64,000 nucleotides of DNA, taken from positions 186,001 to 250,000 of the forward strand of contig NZ_LZDD01000003.1 in the NCBI RefSeq assembly GCF_001885095.1, in the 5' to 3' direction. Both the position numbers and the translations under genes were made by a program. The notes beneath the pieces were generated by a model. It was not told where the DNA came from. It did not search any database and worked only from the letters and a program-made list of their open reading frames with translations. Positions 1 through 9,413 of the stretch are shown here, piece by piece (the first letter of the stretch is position 1; every line of letters begins with the position of its first letter). The DNA is from Streptococcus bovimastitidis (GTDB taxonomy: Bacteria > Bacillota > Bacilli > Lactobacillales > Streptococcaceae).

Positions 1-1284
1 TTAATGACCAGTGTTACACCTGCACGTTTCAAAGTAGGGCAAATGATTGGGGCAACTGGTACTCTTATGGGTGTTGCATTAGCTATGTATCGCAATGTTG
101 ATGATGATAAAAAATCTAAATATAAAATGATGTTCATTTCAGCTGCAGCAGCGGTATTCTTAACAGGGGTTACTGAGCCACTTGAATACATGTTCATGTT
201 TGCGGCTATGCCTCTTTACATTGTCTATGCTGTTGTACAAGGGGCTTCATTTGCCATGGTTGACTTGGTAAACTTACGTGTTCACTCTTTCGGTAATATT
301 GAATTATTGACGCGGACTCCTATGGCACTTAAAGCTGGCTTAGGTATGGATTTACTTAACTTCGTATGGGTATCAATCCTCTTTGGAGCAATCATGTACT
401 TTATTTCTGATTTCATGATTAAAAAAATGAACTTGGCAACTGCTGGTCGTTTAGGTAATTATGATGCTGATATGTTGGAAAATACAGAAACTACAAGTGC
501 TTCGTCAGAAACAGCTGATGCTAATTCTCAAGTTGTTCAAATCATTAATCTCCTTGGTGGTGCTGAGAATATTACTGATGTGGATGCTTGTATGACACGA
601 CTTCGTGTTTCTGTTAAGGATGCACAAGCCGTAGGTAATGAAGCCGCTTGGAAAAAAGCAGGTGCTATGGGACTCATCGTTAAAGGTTCAGGGGTCCAAG
701 CTGTTTATGGTCCAAAAGCTGATATTTTAAAATCGGATGTTCAAGATTTACTTGACTCGGATGTCGCAATTCCGCAGTCTGATTTCTCAGCTAAAGCATC
801 AGAAGAAACAAATACTGTTTCAAAAGGTATTTCAGAGGACATCCTTTCGGTGGCTGATGGTCAAGTCATTCCAATCACAGAAGTGAAAGACCAAGTATTT
901 GCTGGTAAAATGATGGGGGATGGCTTTGCGGTTGAACCAAGTTCTTCTGAAGTATTTGCTCCGGTTACAGGTACTATAACCAGTATTTTCCCAACTAAAC
1001 ATGCCCTAGGTATCTTAACGGATTCTGGTTTGGAAGTTTTAGTACATGTTGGCTTAGATACTGTAGACTTGGACGGTGTTCCATTTGATTTGCAAGTTGA
1101 GACTGGTCAAAAAGTTGAAGCTGGTGACCTTTTAATCAAAGTTGACTATCAAGCAATCAAGTCTGCAGGGAAAGAATCAACTATCGTTGTGGTTTTCACC
1201 AATCAGGAACTTGTCAAAGAAGTCACATTGACTGCCCAAGGGCAACAAGCTGCTAAAAAACAAGTAGCTACTGTTAAAATGTAA
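1..1284 (+). CDS. ptsG: PTS glucose/maltose-family EIICBA permease, 5' partial
   Basis: The reading frame is already open at base 1, so the N-terminal part lies outside the window. It is a membrane sugar permease that phosphorylates its sugar during uptake. The visible order is end of the EIIC membrane domain (about the first 145 residues), a linker, EIIB and EIIA. The EIIB phospho-cysteine is in DACMTRLRV (Cys codon 589-591). The EIIA phospho-histidine is in LVHVGLDTV (His codon 1045-1047). The C-terminal EIIA order fits the glucose/maltose class of streptococci. The specificity-determining EIIC part is mostly missing, so glucose versus maltose cannot be decided here. A hairpin follows directly. 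Confidence 0.88.
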   Translation, partial: LMTSVTPARFKVGQMIGATGTLMGVALAMYRNVDDDKKSKYKMMFISAAAAVFLTGVTEPLEYMFMFAAMPLYIVYAVVQGASFAMVDLVNLRVHSFGNIELLTRTPMALKAGLGMDLLNFVWVSILFGAIMYFISDFMIKKMNLATAGRLGNYDADMLENTETTSASSETADANSQVVQIINLLGGAENITDVDACMTRLRVSVKDAQAVGNEAAWKKAGAMGLIVKGSGVQAVYGPKADILKSDVQDLLDSDVAIPQSDFSAKASEETNTVSKGISEDILSVADGQVIPITEVKDQVFAGKMMGDGFAVEPSSSEVFAPVTGTITSIFPTKHALGILTDSGLEVLVHVGLDTVDLDGVPFDLQVETGQKVEAGDLLIKVDYQAIKSAGKESTIVVVFTNQELVKEVTLTAQGQQAAKKQVATVKM

Positions 1285-1292
1285 GAGATAAT

Positions 1293-1340
1293 AGAGTCAT
1301 TCTCACCTCATTTAAAAGGGATGAGAATGACTCTCTTATC
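1293..1340 (+). terminator. hairpin terminator after the PTS gene
   Basis: A perfect 13-bp stem (1293-1305 with 1322-1334) encloses a 16-nt loop and is followed by a short, impure T tract. It lies just before the Shine-Dalgarno site of the next gene, so it may only attenuate readthrough. Confidence 0.6.
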
Positions 1341-1357
1341 CGTTTAGAGAGAGGAAA

Positions 1358-2185
1358 ATGATGGCAAAGTGGTTAACGCTTAATACGCATTCATGGATGG
1401 AAGTTAATGCTTTAAAGAAATTATTTGACTTGGCAGAACATATCTTAGCTGAAAAATATGATTTGATCTGCTTACAAGAAATCAATCAGTTAATGACCAG
1501 CGAAGTAGCTCCTGAAGACTATTACTATCAAGAAATTCCTGGGATGCCTGAATTGCATAAGGATAATTTTGCTCTCTTATTAGTTAATTATTTAGCAAAG
1601 CGGGGCCAAAATTACTATTGGTCTTGGGCTTATAATCATATTGGTTATGACATTTATCATGAGGGCGTAGCGATTCTTTCAAAAAATCCAATTAAGATTG
1701 AAGACCTTTTGGTAACTGAGGCAAACGATGAGTATGATTTCCACACAAGACGAGTCCTTTTGGCAGAGACGATAGTTGAAGACCGTCCAGTTGCTGTGAC
1801 GTCTCTTCATTTGTCTTGGTTTGGTAAAGGTTTTGAAGAAGAGTGGGCTGTTTTGGAAGGACGCTTAGCTGACCTAGATCTTCCTTTAATGCTGATGGGG
1901 GATTTCAATAATCCCACTGATGGTCCGGGTTACCAAATGGTAATGGCTAGTCCTTTGGAGCTGCAAGATAGTCATAAGGTTGCTGAGCATGTCTTTGGAA
2001 ATCATAGTATTGTGGCTGATATTGATGGTTGGGAAGAAAATGATCAGGCCTTTAAAGTGGACCATGCTTTTATGAGCAAGGATTTTCTGGTTAAAAATTC
2101 AGAAATTACTTTTGAAGGTGGTACTGCCCCTGTGGTTAGTGACCATTTTGGCTTGTCAGTCGAAACAGAGTGGCTAAGTGATTAA
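1358..2185 (+). CDS. endonuclease/exonuclease/phosphatase-fold hydrolase
   Basis: This 275-residue cytoplasmic protein has no signal peptide. It carries the metal-dependent phosphodiesterase fold shared by DNase I, exonuclease III and inositol phosphatases. Seen motifs are LNTHSW near the N-terminus, the metal-binding Glu in LICLQEINQ, SLHLSW, GDFNNPTDG and the terminal SDHFGL with its catalytic Asp-His pair. Two adjacent ATG codons (1358, 1361) follow GAGAGG; either could start. It sits directly behind the PTS gene, as in other streptococci. The substrate cannot be told from sequence; DNA, a phospholipid head group or a sugar phosphate are all possible for the fold. Confidence 0.8.
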   Translation: MMAKWLTLNTHSWMEVNALKKLFDLAEHILAEKYDLICLQEINQLMTSEVAPEDYYYQEIPGMPELHKDNFALLLVNYLAKRGQNYYWSWAYNHIGYDIYHEGVAILSKNPIKIEDLLVTEANDEYDFHTRRVLLAETIVEDRPVAVTSLHLSWFGKGFEEEWAVLEGRLADLDLPLMLMGDFNNPTDGPGYQMVMASPLELQDSHKVAEHVFGNHSIVADIDGWEENDQAFKVDHAFMSKDFLVKNSEITFEGGTAPVVSDHFGLSVETEWLSD

Positions 2186-2216
2186 AAAGGTCAGGAAATT
2201 ATTCCTGACCTTTTTT
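2184..2216. terminator. bidirectional terminator
   Basis: The stem AAAAAGGTCAGGAA / TTCCTGACCTTTTT with a 4-nt loop has A and T runs on both sides. It separates the plus-strand phosphodiesterase-fold gene from the convergent kinase gene, whose stop codon lies inside the hairpin. Confidence 0.85.
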
Positions 2217-2702
2217 AATATCTTGCAAAATGTTATCGAGAGCTTCTTGAAGGGTGACTGTTTTGTCGAAAGTCTTTTCGGGGATTATCCCTAGGAAGTC
2301 TTTGTGATTCCACCACCTTTTCAGAGCCTCCGCGCCAAACTCTTCGGCCTTACTTCTGGCTGAATGGCGCTTTAATGTCTCTTCAAATGGAACATCATAA
2401 TAATAAGCAAAGACTTGAAGTTGATTTTGTTGGCTGATAAAGTCCCAAACAGGAGAATACCAATCTGCTTTTAGAATACCTTCTAAAATGATATAGTCAC
2501 AGTTTTTAATACCATAACTTAACAAGGATATTAATAGTGGGATTGTTGGCGTGTCAAAACCATCATGAGCCAGTAACATTTCTCGACGGAGCTTGTCTTG
2601 GGAAAGAAGCAAGGTATTCTCGCCCAATCTAGCTTGAAGAGCATTAGCCAAACTCGTTTTTCCACTAGCAGAATTTCCTCTTATCAGAATGAGTTTGGTC
2701 AA
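2199..2702 (-). CDS. P-loop kinase-like NTPase
   Basis: This small (167 residues from the preferred start) P-loop protein has Walker A GNSASGKTS close to the N-terminus. It also has an arginine-rich lid-like segment (KRHSARSKAEEFG) typical of small-molecule or nucleotide kinases. There is no ATG. The TTG at 2702 has a well-spaced AGAGGAA, so I prefer it. A TTG at 2729 would overlap the upstream peptidase gene and has no Shine-Dalgarno site. The gene is probably co-transcribed with the M42 peptidase. The phosphoryl acceptor is unknown. Confidence 0.7.
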   Translation of the reverse strand: MTKLILIRGNSASGKTSLANALQARLGENTLLLSQDKLRREMLLAHDGFDTPTIPLLISLLSYGIKNCDYIILEGILKADWYSPVWDFISQQNQLQVFAYYYDVPFEETLKRHSARSKAEEFGAEALKRWWNHKDFLGIIPEKTFDKTVTLQEALDNILQDIKKGQE

Positions 2703-2721
2703 TCTATCTTCCTCTTTTCTA

Positions 2722-3759
2722 CTAATCAATCATTTGGCTCTTGAGGTAAGCATCTACTAGTTTTTCAGTTGCTTCAACAGAGTCGCGGTGGGTGCGTTCG
2801 TATGAGTGGCTTGATTCAATACCTGCTCCGAGGAGGGCGTGTTTGACTTCAGCTCCTGAACGCATGGCTGCTGAGGCATCGGAACCATAGTATGGGTAGA
2901 TGTCTAATTGATAAGGGATATTATTATCCAAACAAAGGGCTACCATGTGTTGACGTAGGTCATAGTGGTAAGGTCCCGATGCATCTTTGACACAGATAGA
3001 AACGGTATATTCATCTGTGGTTTGGTCATCTCCCATTGCTCCCATGTCGACAGCAAGGTACTCAACGGTCTCTTTTGGAAGGCTTGAATTAGCCCCGTGT
3101 CCAACTTCTTCAAAGGCTGAGAAGTAGAAGTGAGTGGTGTATGGTAGGGTAATATTATTTTCTTTGTATTCTTTAAGTAATTCAATCAGAATTGCTGCAG
3201 ACACTTTATCATCTAGATGACGTGATTTGATAAAGCCGGAGTCAGTGAGAACAACACGTGGATCGAAAGAAATGAAGTCACCAACTTCAATGCCTAAGGC
3301 GCGTGTTTCATCTGCAGTACGAACTTTTTCATCTAGTCGAACTTCCATATTAGCTTGATTACGTTCGGCAGTTCCGGCGTCTTTATAGACATGGACTGAG
3401 GTTTGGTGAATCAGAATCGTTCCTGAGATTTCTTTACCGTTTTTGGCCACATGGACAATACAGTTTTCCCCTTCAATGGCATTGTAGACAAATCCCCCAA
3501 CGAGATCCATCTTTAGACGACCGTCAGGTTTGATGCCTCGAACCATAGCACCCAAAGTATCTAAATGAGCAGTTACCACCCGGTGTTTGCTGTCATCTTG
3601 ACCTTTGACAGAAACCATGAGCCCACCTTTATTGGTCCGAACGGGTTCATAACCAAAGCTACTTAATTCAGCTGAAACATAGTCCATAATGGTTTTAGTA
3701 AAACCAGTTGGTGATGGGATTTGTGTTAATTTTGTAATGTAGTCAACAGTTGTTTTCAT
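2722..3759 (-). CDS. M42-family metallo-aminopeptidase
   Basis: This 345-residue cytoplasmic peptidase belongs to the M42 (glutamyl/deblocking aminopeptidase, PepA-like) family, which trims N-terminal residues from peptides using two metal ions. Metal-ligand and catalytic motifs are visible in the usual order: TAHLDTLGAM, RHLDDKVSA, FEEVGHGAN, VDMGAMG and the late SSHSYERTH. Length is typical. The ATG at 3759 follows GGGAGCAATT. An extended -10 promoter lies upstream, and the kinase gene overlaps or abuts its 3' end, suggesting a two-gene transcript. Confidence 0.9.
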   Translation of the reverse strand: MKTTVDYITKLTQIPSPTGFTKTIMDYVSAELSSFGYEPVRTNKGGLMVSVKGQDDSKHRVVTAHLDTLGAMVRGIKPDGRLKMDLVGGFVYNAIEGENCIVHVAKNGKEISGTILIHQTSVHVYKDAGTAERNQANMEVRLDEKVRTADETRALGIEVGDFISFDPRVVLTDSGFIKSRHLDDKVSAAILIELLKEYKENNITLPYTTHFYFSAFEEVGHGANSSLPKETVEYLAVDMGAMGDDQTTDEYTVSICVKDASGPYHYDLRQHMVALCLDNNIPYQLDIYPYYGSDASAAMRSGAEVKHALLGAGIESSHSYERTHRDSVEATEKLVDAYLKSQMID

Positions 3760-3791
3760 AATTGCTCCCTTTTCATTAGTTCAATACTCTT

Positions 3792-3800
3792 ATTATAGCA
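3792..3800 (-). promoter_or_regulatory. extended -10 promoter of the M42 peptidase gene
   Basis: On the minus strand the sequence reads TGCTATAAT, a perfect extended -10 element, about 30 nt before the start codon. No good -35 is visible, which is common with extended -10 promoters. Confidence 0.55.
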
Positions 3801-3824
3801 TGCTAAAGCCAAAGACAGAAGAAA

Positions 3825-3845
3825 AGCCCAGAGATTTTCTGAGCT
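3825..3845 (-). terminator. terminator of nrdI
   Basis: On the minus strand, AGCTCAGA and TCTGGGCT pair (one G-U) around a 5-nt loop and are followed by TTTTCTTCT. It directly follows the nrdI stop codon. Confidence 0.6.
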
Positions 3846-3849
3846 CTTT

Positions 3850-4311
3850 TTATGATTGTGATTCAAATGCGGCTTTTCTTTCCAAAATAACCTTGGCTAA
3901 GCGCTCGATATCGGAAATGGTACCTCGCAACTCAAAATCGCCAATCATGGGGAAGCCAAAGCGTTGTTCATATTGTTTGGCTGTCAGACAATATTGGTTG
4001 TTAAAATTCCGGTTGCCAGATCCGATGATGCCAAAACAGCGTTTGTAGTTGTCGTGGGCTTTGATGAAATCTCCCAGAGGGTTGGTGAGGATTTCGACAT
4101 TGCCAGAATCAAGTCCATTGCCCCCTTCAAGGTAGGTTGGTAAGATAGCGACATAATTATCGTCAACTGGGAAAGTTTCATGCTTTAATTCTTTAATATT
4201 GATTGTTCTGGTCCCAATACCATGATTTTCCTGTAAATAAAGGCCTAAGCGTTTAACGAAACTTAAGGTGTTACCACTTAAACTGATAAAGACAATGGTT
4301 AAATCAGACAT
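3850..4311 (-). CDS. nrdI: NrdI-like flavodoxin of class Ib ribonucleotide reductase
   Basis: This 153-residue flavodoxin-fold protein resembles NrdI, which supplies oxidant to assemble the dimanganese-tyrosyl radical cofactor of NrdF. The N-terminal FMN phosphate loop reads SLSGNTLSF, and later segments [12 protein letters not shown] and FELRGT fit the family. I choose the ATG at 4311 because GGAGATCAA precedes it; the open frame continues upstream to 4398 only through the promoter. It stands alone, without nrdE or nrdF beside it. Paired NrdR-like boxes in its promoter strongly support a ribonucleotide reductase role. Confidence 0.85.
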   Translation of the reverse strand: MSDLTIVFISLSGNTLSFVKRLGLYLQENHGIGTRTINIKELKHETFPVDDNYVAILPTYLEGGNGLDSGNVEILTNPLGDFIKAHDNYKRCFGIIGSGNRNFNNQYCLTAKQYEQRFGFPMIGDFELRGTISDIERLAKVILERKAAFESQS

Positions 4312-4324
4312 TTGATCTCCTAAT

Positions 4325-4377
4325 ACTATATCTTGTAATCTGTTTACTAGTTTAGCACAAGATATAGTCATAGACAA
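4325..4377 (-). promoter_or_regulatory. nrdI promoter with two NrdR-like boxes
   Basis: Two 12-bp elements, ACTATATCTTGT (4325-4336) and ACAAGATATAGT (4357-4368), are exact reverse complements of each other. Their centres are 32 bp apart. NrdR boxes in known genomes are AT-rich ATAT-centred palindromes that occur in pairs about 31-32 bp apart. On the minus strand a promoter TTGTCT - 17 bp - TAAACT spans 4349-4377. One box fills the spacer and the other lies just downstream of the -10, which suits repression. Confidence 0.7.
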
Positions 4378-4380
4378 GTT

Positions 4381-4427
4381 AAAAGAGGATGAACTCATCA
4401 GTTACCTGGACAAGTCCATCCTCTTTT
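4381..4427 (-). terminator. terminator of the cyclic-nucleotide phosphodiesterase gene
   Basis: AAAAGAGGATG and CATCCTCTTTT pair across a 25-nt loop. Read on the minus strand it follows the upstream gene and ends in TTTT, about 45 bp after its stop codon. Confidence 0.55.
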
Positions 4428-4470
4428 TGCTTATTTAAGCTTTTCCCAATTGAAGTTTAAAGTTAAAGCC

Positions 4471-6918
4471 TTATTTGCTTTCTTTTTTGCGTAAAATACC
4501 AGCTAAACCAAGGAGGCTAAGTCCCATCATTAGGAAGCCACGTGATTCTTTAACACCAGTATGAGGTAATTGTGCTGCTTTACTTGTTGTTGCTTTTTGG
4601 CTCGTTTGTTTGTAAGCATTTGCGGCCAATTGGTAAACATATTGACGTTGGCTTGGTGTAAGGCCGGTTTGGTTTTGTCCAGGAGTTGCTGGTTTTGGTG
4701 TTTCTGGTGTTTCAACTGGAGTTGCTGGAACTTCAGGTTTCACATAGGTAAAGACGAAATCACCAAAGCCTTCAACGGTAGAAGGAGCAACATAGGCGAT
4801 ATCTTTAGCACTACCAATTAAATCTTTGGCTTTTTCTGCACTTAAGAAGTGAAGGTCTAAACCTTTAATGGTATCGGCGAAGTACCAATTGTTGTCAGCA
4901 CTAGGATTGATTGTTTTTTCAGAAACAATATAATTAATGATAGCTTGACGGTTTTCTAAGTTAAGAAGACGGTTGATTGTTGCATTTTTAACACCTGGGA
5001 AGTTTCCGCTTGCGCGGTAATTGTTAGTGACAACCATGAATTCTTGGTTAGGATCAATGTCTTTGCCTTGATATTTCAAGTTGATAACACGGTTGGCATC
5101 TGGATTAACTAGATTTCCTTTGGCATCATATTTATTGGCTTGAGTAACGTCGAATTCGTAAGTGACACCATCGATAACATCGAAGTTGTAAGTACGGTAT
5201 TGTGTATTTACCAAGTCTTGTGGACCAGCATTGTTAGGGTCGATAGTATTGAATTGTCCAGCAGACATTTCTAACCATTCTTTGATGTCAGCACCAGTTA
5301 CTTTGATGATTGCTGTAACGTTATCATAAAGGTAAAGGTCAGCAACGTTTTTAATAGCAATTGGTCCAGCTGGGATATCTGTGTATGCAGTTGGGTCATT
5401 ACGAGTACCAGCTTTAAATGGAGCCGCAGCTGATAATAATGGTAAGTCTGCTTCAGGTGTGCCAGCTAATTGTTGTTTTGCATACCATAGTTGAGCGTTG
5501 TTAACGATTTGGACTGATGGATCATCTTTTACAAGTGCGAAGTAAGAGTTGATTGGAGCTGTTGTTTCACCAACTTGTTGGCGAACGTATTCAATTGTTC
5601 CTTTATGCGCTTCTTGTGCAAGTGCAATAATATCAGGATCAGCTACTGTTGATTTGGTATCAATTTTACGGATTTCAGCATGATTTAAGGATTTATTAAC
5701 AGTCCATTTGCCACCAGTAAAGGTTAAATCTAAGTCAATAACACCAATATGGTCGCCGTATTTTCCAGCCATCGTTACGGGTGTTCCGTTGATTAAACCG
5801 GAAACGCCATCAACACCATTATAAGCTTCATAGAAACCAGTGTCTTGTCCTGAAGGGAATTCAGCATGTGAGTGACCTGTAACGACAGCGTCAACGCCAG
5901 CTAAGCTAGCAATTTGGTAACCAACGTTTTCTTCGCCAACTTCATAGACATCGTCACCAATACCTGTATGAGCTAGAACGAGAACGATATCAGCGCCAGC
6001 ATTTTTCATGGTAGGAATGATTTCTTGAACGGCTTGAACGGCATCTTTAACGGTAACTTTGCCTTCCAGGTTAGCCTTATCCCAGGCCATGATTTGAGGT
6101 GGAACAATTCCGGTAATACCGATTTTTACAGTTGCTGCTTGGCCATTTGCATCAGTAAAAGTCTTTGTAATGATGTCGTAAGGTTTGAAGAGGAATTTGC
6201 CAGTTGCAGCGTCATACACGTTGGCATTCAGAATTGGCAATCCAGCAGAAGCAATGACGCGTTCTAAGTATGGTAAACCATAGTTGAATTCGTGGTTTCC
6301 AAGAGTAGAGGCATCAAATCCGAGTTCTTTAAGGGCAGCATACATTGGGTGCACTTCGCCGGCTTGAACGGGGTCAATTAGGGCTGTATAAGTTCCAAGC
6401 GGTGTCCCTTGAAGAATGTCACCATTGTCGACAATAACAGTGTTAGGGTTTTCGGCTTTTGCTTGGTCGATAAGGACAGCTGCTTTAGCAAGACCTAGGG
6501 CTTGTGAGTCTTTGTCTTGATAATAGTCATAGTTGACAAGATTTGAATGAAGGTCAGTTGTCGAAATAATGCGCACATCAACATTTTGCCCTTCGACTGG
6601 AGTAGTAGCTGCTTGTTTAGCGACAGGTGCTAATTGAGCGTTTGTTTTTGCACTTGTACTTGGAGCTGCTGCTGGAGCAGTTGTTGTAGGAGCCACTGCT
6701 GGAGGAGTTTGACTAGCTGTTGCTTCCACTGCAGGTGCACTTGTTGGAGCTGCCACAGGTGCAGTTGTTGGGTCACTAGTTGTAGTACTTGCTGCAACAG
6801 GACTAGTTGTCGTTGGTGCACTTGTTGAAGGGGTTTCAGCTTTTGCCATTTGTGCTGAACCAGCAGCAACTAACATGGCTAAAAAGAGGGCGCTCTTCGA
6901 TACGTAATGTTTCTTCAT
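4471..6918 (-). CDS. cdnP: cell-wall-anchored 2',3'-cyclic-nucleotide phosphodiesterase / 3'-nucleotidase (CpdB/CdnP family)
   Basis: This 815-residue surface enzyme should release nucleosides from extracellular (cyclic) nucleotides. Order: signal peptide (about 1-27, ending AKA), a Pro/Thr/Ala-rich low-complexity stretch to about residue 110, a metallophosphatase domain, a 5'-nucleotidase C-terminal domain from about residue 440, a proline-rich wall region, and LPHTG plus hydrophobic helix plus RKKESK tail. Metal-binding motifs ISTTDLHSN, DNGDILQGT, GNHEFNYG, AHTG and GHSHAEF are all present. Sortase anchoring is expected. In S. agalactiae (CdnP) and S. suis (SntA), relatives act on host or bacterial cyclic nucleotides; that role here is inferred from family. 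Monocistronic, with its own promoter and terminator. Confidence 0.88.
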   Translation of the reverse strand: MKKHYVSKSALFLAMLVAAGSAQMAKAETPSTSAPTTTSPVAASTTTSDPTTAPVAAPTSAPAVEATASQTPPAVAPTTTAPAAAPSTSAKTNAQLAPVAKQAATTPVEGQNVDVRIISTTDLHSNLVNYDYYQDKDSQALGLAKAAVLIDQAKAENPNTVIVDNGDILQGTPLGTYTALIDPVQAGEVHPMYAALKELGFDASTLGNHEFNYGLPYLERVIASAGLPILNANVYDAATGKFLFKPYDIITKTFTDANGQAATVKIGITGIVPPQIMAWDKANLEGKVTVKDAVQAVQEIIPTMKNAGADIVLVLAHTGIGDDVYEVGEENVGYQIASLAGVDAVVTGHSHAEFPSGQDTGFYEAYNGVDGVSGLINGTPVTMAGKYGDHIGVIDLDLTFTGGKWTVNKSLNHAEIRKIDTKSTVADPDIIALAQEAHKGTIEYVRQQVGETTAPINSYFALVKDDPSVQIVNNAQLWYAKQQLAGTPEADLPLLSAAAPFKAGTRNDPTAYTDIPAGPIAIKNVADLYLYDNVTAIIKVTGADIKEWLEMSAGQFNTIDPNNAGPQDLVNTQYRTYNFDVIDGVTYEFDVTQANKYDAKGNLVNPDANRVINLKYQGKDIDPNQEFMVVTNNYRASGNFPGVKNATINRLLNLENRQAIINYIVSEKTINPSADNNWYFADTIKGLDLHFLSAEKAKDLIGSAKDIAYVAPSTVEGFGDFVFTYVKPEVPATPVETPETPKPATPGQNQTGLTPSQRQYVYQLAANAYKQTSQKATTSKAAQLPHTGVKESRGFLMMGLSLLGLAGILRKKESK

Positions 6919-6971
6919 TCCTAAAAAATCTCCTTTAATGTAAAAGTGGTAAAAAAAGAACTTGGACTTTT

Positions 6972-7000
6972 ATTATAGCTTGAAAAAGGGTTTTCATCAA
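6972..7000 (-). promoter_or_regulatory. promoter of the surface phosphodiesterase gene
   Basis: Minus strand: TTGATG (6995-7000), 17-bp spacer, TATAAT (6972-6977), about 55 nt before the start codon. Confidence 0.7.
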
Positions 7001-7182
7001 TGGATTTTACGAACGTTTTAACAAAATTTTACAAAAAATATACATTATACTAGATGAATTTTCTCATAAATATAAAAATTGAGAAAACAATAATAGGCAT
7101 TCCATACGATGAAAGTGATTCCTTCTTTTTCTTTTTGATTGAAAGTGTTAAAATAGGGAAAAGAAATTGACTGAGGAAAAGA

Positions 7183-9402
7183 ATGGCAAAAGAAATCAAC
7201 TTATCTGGTGAAGAAGTTGTTGCTTTGGCAGCAAACTATATGACAAAAAAAGATGTGGCCTTTGTACAAAAAGCGCTTGACTATGCGACTGAGGCCCATT
7301 TCTACCAAGCACGAAAATCAGGTGAACCCTACATTATTCATCCCATCCAAGTTGCGGGGATTTTAGCTGACTTACATCTAGACGCGGTCACTGTGACCTG
7401 CGGCTTTTTACATGATGTGGTTGAAGATACGGACATCACTATTGATGATATTGAAAAAGAGTTTGGATCTGATGTCAAGGATATTGTTGATGGGGTCACC
7501 AAACTTGGTAAGGTTGAATACAAATCACACGAGGAACAATTAGCTGAAAATCACCGTAAGATGTTAATGGCTATGTCTAAAGACATTCGGGTTATTTTGG
7601 TAAAATTGGCTGACCGTCTTCATAATATGCGGACCCTTAAACATTTACGCAAGGATAAGCAAGAACGCATTTCCCGGGAAACCATGGAAATCTATGCTCC
7701 TTTAGCTCATCGTTTGGGTATTAGTCGCATTAAATGGGAATTGGAAGATCTAGCCTTCCGTTACCTTAATGAGTCAGAATTTTATAAAATTTCTCACATG
7801 ATGCGGGAAAAACGTCGTGAACGTGAAGCCCTAGTTGATGAAATTGTTGATAAAATCATTACCTATACCAATGACCAAGGTCTCTATGGAGATGTTTATG
7901 GTCGTCCGAAACATATTTATTCAATTCACCGTAAGATGCGTGATAAGAAGAAACGCTTTGATCAGATTTTTGACTTGATTGCTATCCGTTGTATTATGGA
8001 GACCCAGAGTGATGTTTACGCTATGGTTGGCTACATTCATGAATTATGGCGGCCCATGCCTGGTCGCTTTAAAGACTACATCGCTGCGCCTAAGGCCAAC
8101 GGTTATCAGTCTATCCACACTACCGTCTATGGCCCTAAAGGCCCCATTGAGATTCAAATTCGTACTAAAGAGATGCATCAAGTCGCTGAATATGGGGTAG
8201 CCGCTCACTGGGCTTACAAAAAAGGGATCAAAGGAAAAGTTAGTCAGTCAGACCAAAAAGTCGGCATGAACTGGATCAATGAATTGGTGGAGCTCCAAGA
8301 TGCCTCCAATGGGGATGCTAAAGACTTTGTCAATTCCGTCAAAGAAGAAATCTTCTCAGAACGTATCTATGTTTTCACGCCAAATGGTGCCGTGCAAGAA
8401 TTGCCCAAGGAATCAGGTCCTATCGACTTTGCCTATGCCATCCACACCCAAGTTGGTGAAAAAGCGACTGGTGCTAAGGTTAATGGTAAAATGGTGCCCC
8501 TTACGGCCAAGTTGAAAACTGGAGATGTGGTTGAAATCGTGACCAACCCAAATTCCTTTGGCCCAAGCCGGGACTGGATTAATTTGGTGAAAACTAACAA
8601 AGCCCGTAATAAAATTCGTCAGTTCTTTAAAAACCAAGACAAGGAATTGTCGGTTAATAAAGGTCGCGAGCTTCTGGTCAATTATTTCCAAGAGCAGGGT
8701 TATGTTGCTAACAAGTACTTAGAGAAGAAAAAAATTGAAGAAATTCTGCCTCGCCTCAGTGTTAAAAGTGTAGAGTCGCTCTATGCAGCGGTAGGCTTCG
8801 GTGACATGAGTCCTGTCTCTGTCTTTAATAAATTGACCGAGAAAGAACGGCGTGAGGAAGAAAGAGCCAAGGCTAAAGCTGAAGCGGAAGAATTGGTCAA
8901 AGGTGGCGAAGTTAAGCATGAGAATAAAGAAGTGCTTAAGGTTCGCAGTGAAAATGGGGTTATCATTCAAGGGGCATCAGGTCTCTTGATGCGGATTGCC
9001 AAATGCTGTAACCCTGTTCCAGGTGATGCAATTGATGGCTATATTACTAAAGGCCGTGGAATTGCTATTCACCGCACCGATTGTAACAATATTAAGAGTC
9101 AAGAAGGTTATGAACAGCGCCTGATTGAAGTTGAATGGGACATGGAAAATTCAAGCAAGGATTATCAAGCAGAAATTGATATTTATGGTTTGAACCGTAG
9201 TGGTTTACTTAATGATGTCTTACAAATTCTTTCCAATTCAACCAAGAGTATCTCAGCCGTTAATGCCCAACCGACAAAAGACATGAAATTTGCCAATATT
9301 CATGTCAGCTTTGGTATTCCTAATTTAACTCACCTAACAACAGTTGTTGAAAAGATTAAGGCTGTCCCTGATATCTATAATGTCAAACGGACAAATGGTT
9401 AA
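7183..9402 (+). CDS. relA: bifunctional (p)ppGpp synthetase/hydrolase Rel
   Basis: This 739-residue cytoplasmic enzyme makes and degrades (p)ppGpp in the stringent response. The hydrolase HD domain is intact (HDVVEDTD, His77-Asp78), so it is a true Rel and not a synthetase-only enzyme. The synthetase domain follows (about 235-350, including [12 protein letters not shown]), then TGS (about 390-455, starting [10 protein letters not shown]). A conserved Cys-rich segment [10 protein letters not shown] comes next, then a C-terminal ACT domain (about 665-739). Start is ATG after GAGGAAAAGA. It is followed after 11 bp by dtd, so the two are likely one transcript. Confidence 0.95.
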   Translation: MAKEINLSGEEVVALAANYMTKKDVAFVQKALDYATEAHFYQARKSGEPYIIHPIQVAGILADLHLDAVTVTCGFLHDVVEDTDITIDDIEKEFGSDVKDIVDGVTKLGKVEYKSHEEQLAENHRKMLMAMSKDIRVILVKLADRLHNMRTLKHLRKDKQERISRETMEIYAPLAHRLGISRIKWELEDLAFRYLNESEFYKISHMMREKRREREALVDEIVDKIITYTNDQGLYGDVYGRPKHIYSIHRKMRDKKKRFDQIFDLIAIRCIMETQSDVYAMVGYIHELWRPMPGRFKDYIAAPKANGYQSIHTTVYGPKGPIEIQIRTKEMHQVAEYGVAAHWAYKKGIKGKVSQSDQKVGMNWINELVELQDASNGDAKDFVNSVKEEIFSERIYVFTPNGAVQELPKESGPIDFAYAIHTQVGEKATGAKVNGKMVPLTAKLKTGDVVEIVTNPNSFGPSRDWINLVKTNKARNKIRQFFKNQDKELSVNKGRELLVNYFQEQGYVANKYLEKKKIEEILPRLSVKSVESLYAAVGFGDMSPVSVFNKLTEKERREEERAKAKAEAEELVKGGEVKHENKEVLKVRSENGVIIQGASGLLMRIAKCCNPVPGDAIDGYITKGRGIAIHRTDCNNIKSQEGYEQRLIEVEWDMENSSKDYQAEIDIYGLNRSGLLNDVLQILSNSTKSISAVNAQPTKDMKFANIHVSFGIPNLTHLTTVVEKIKAVPDIYNVKRTNG

Positions 9403-9413
9403 AGGAGTCTAGA

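Noticed and set aside
4312..4398. 29-residue N-terminal extension of NrdI
   Set aside because: The extension covers the promoter and NrdR-like boxes and lacks a Shine-Dalgarno site; the ATG at 4311 has one.
6634..6828. Cys-rich open frame opposite the 5' part of the surface phosphodiesterase gene
   Set aside because: It is the antisense of a Pro/Thr/Ala-rich low-complexity coding stretch; no ribosome site, and the minus-strand gene is certain.
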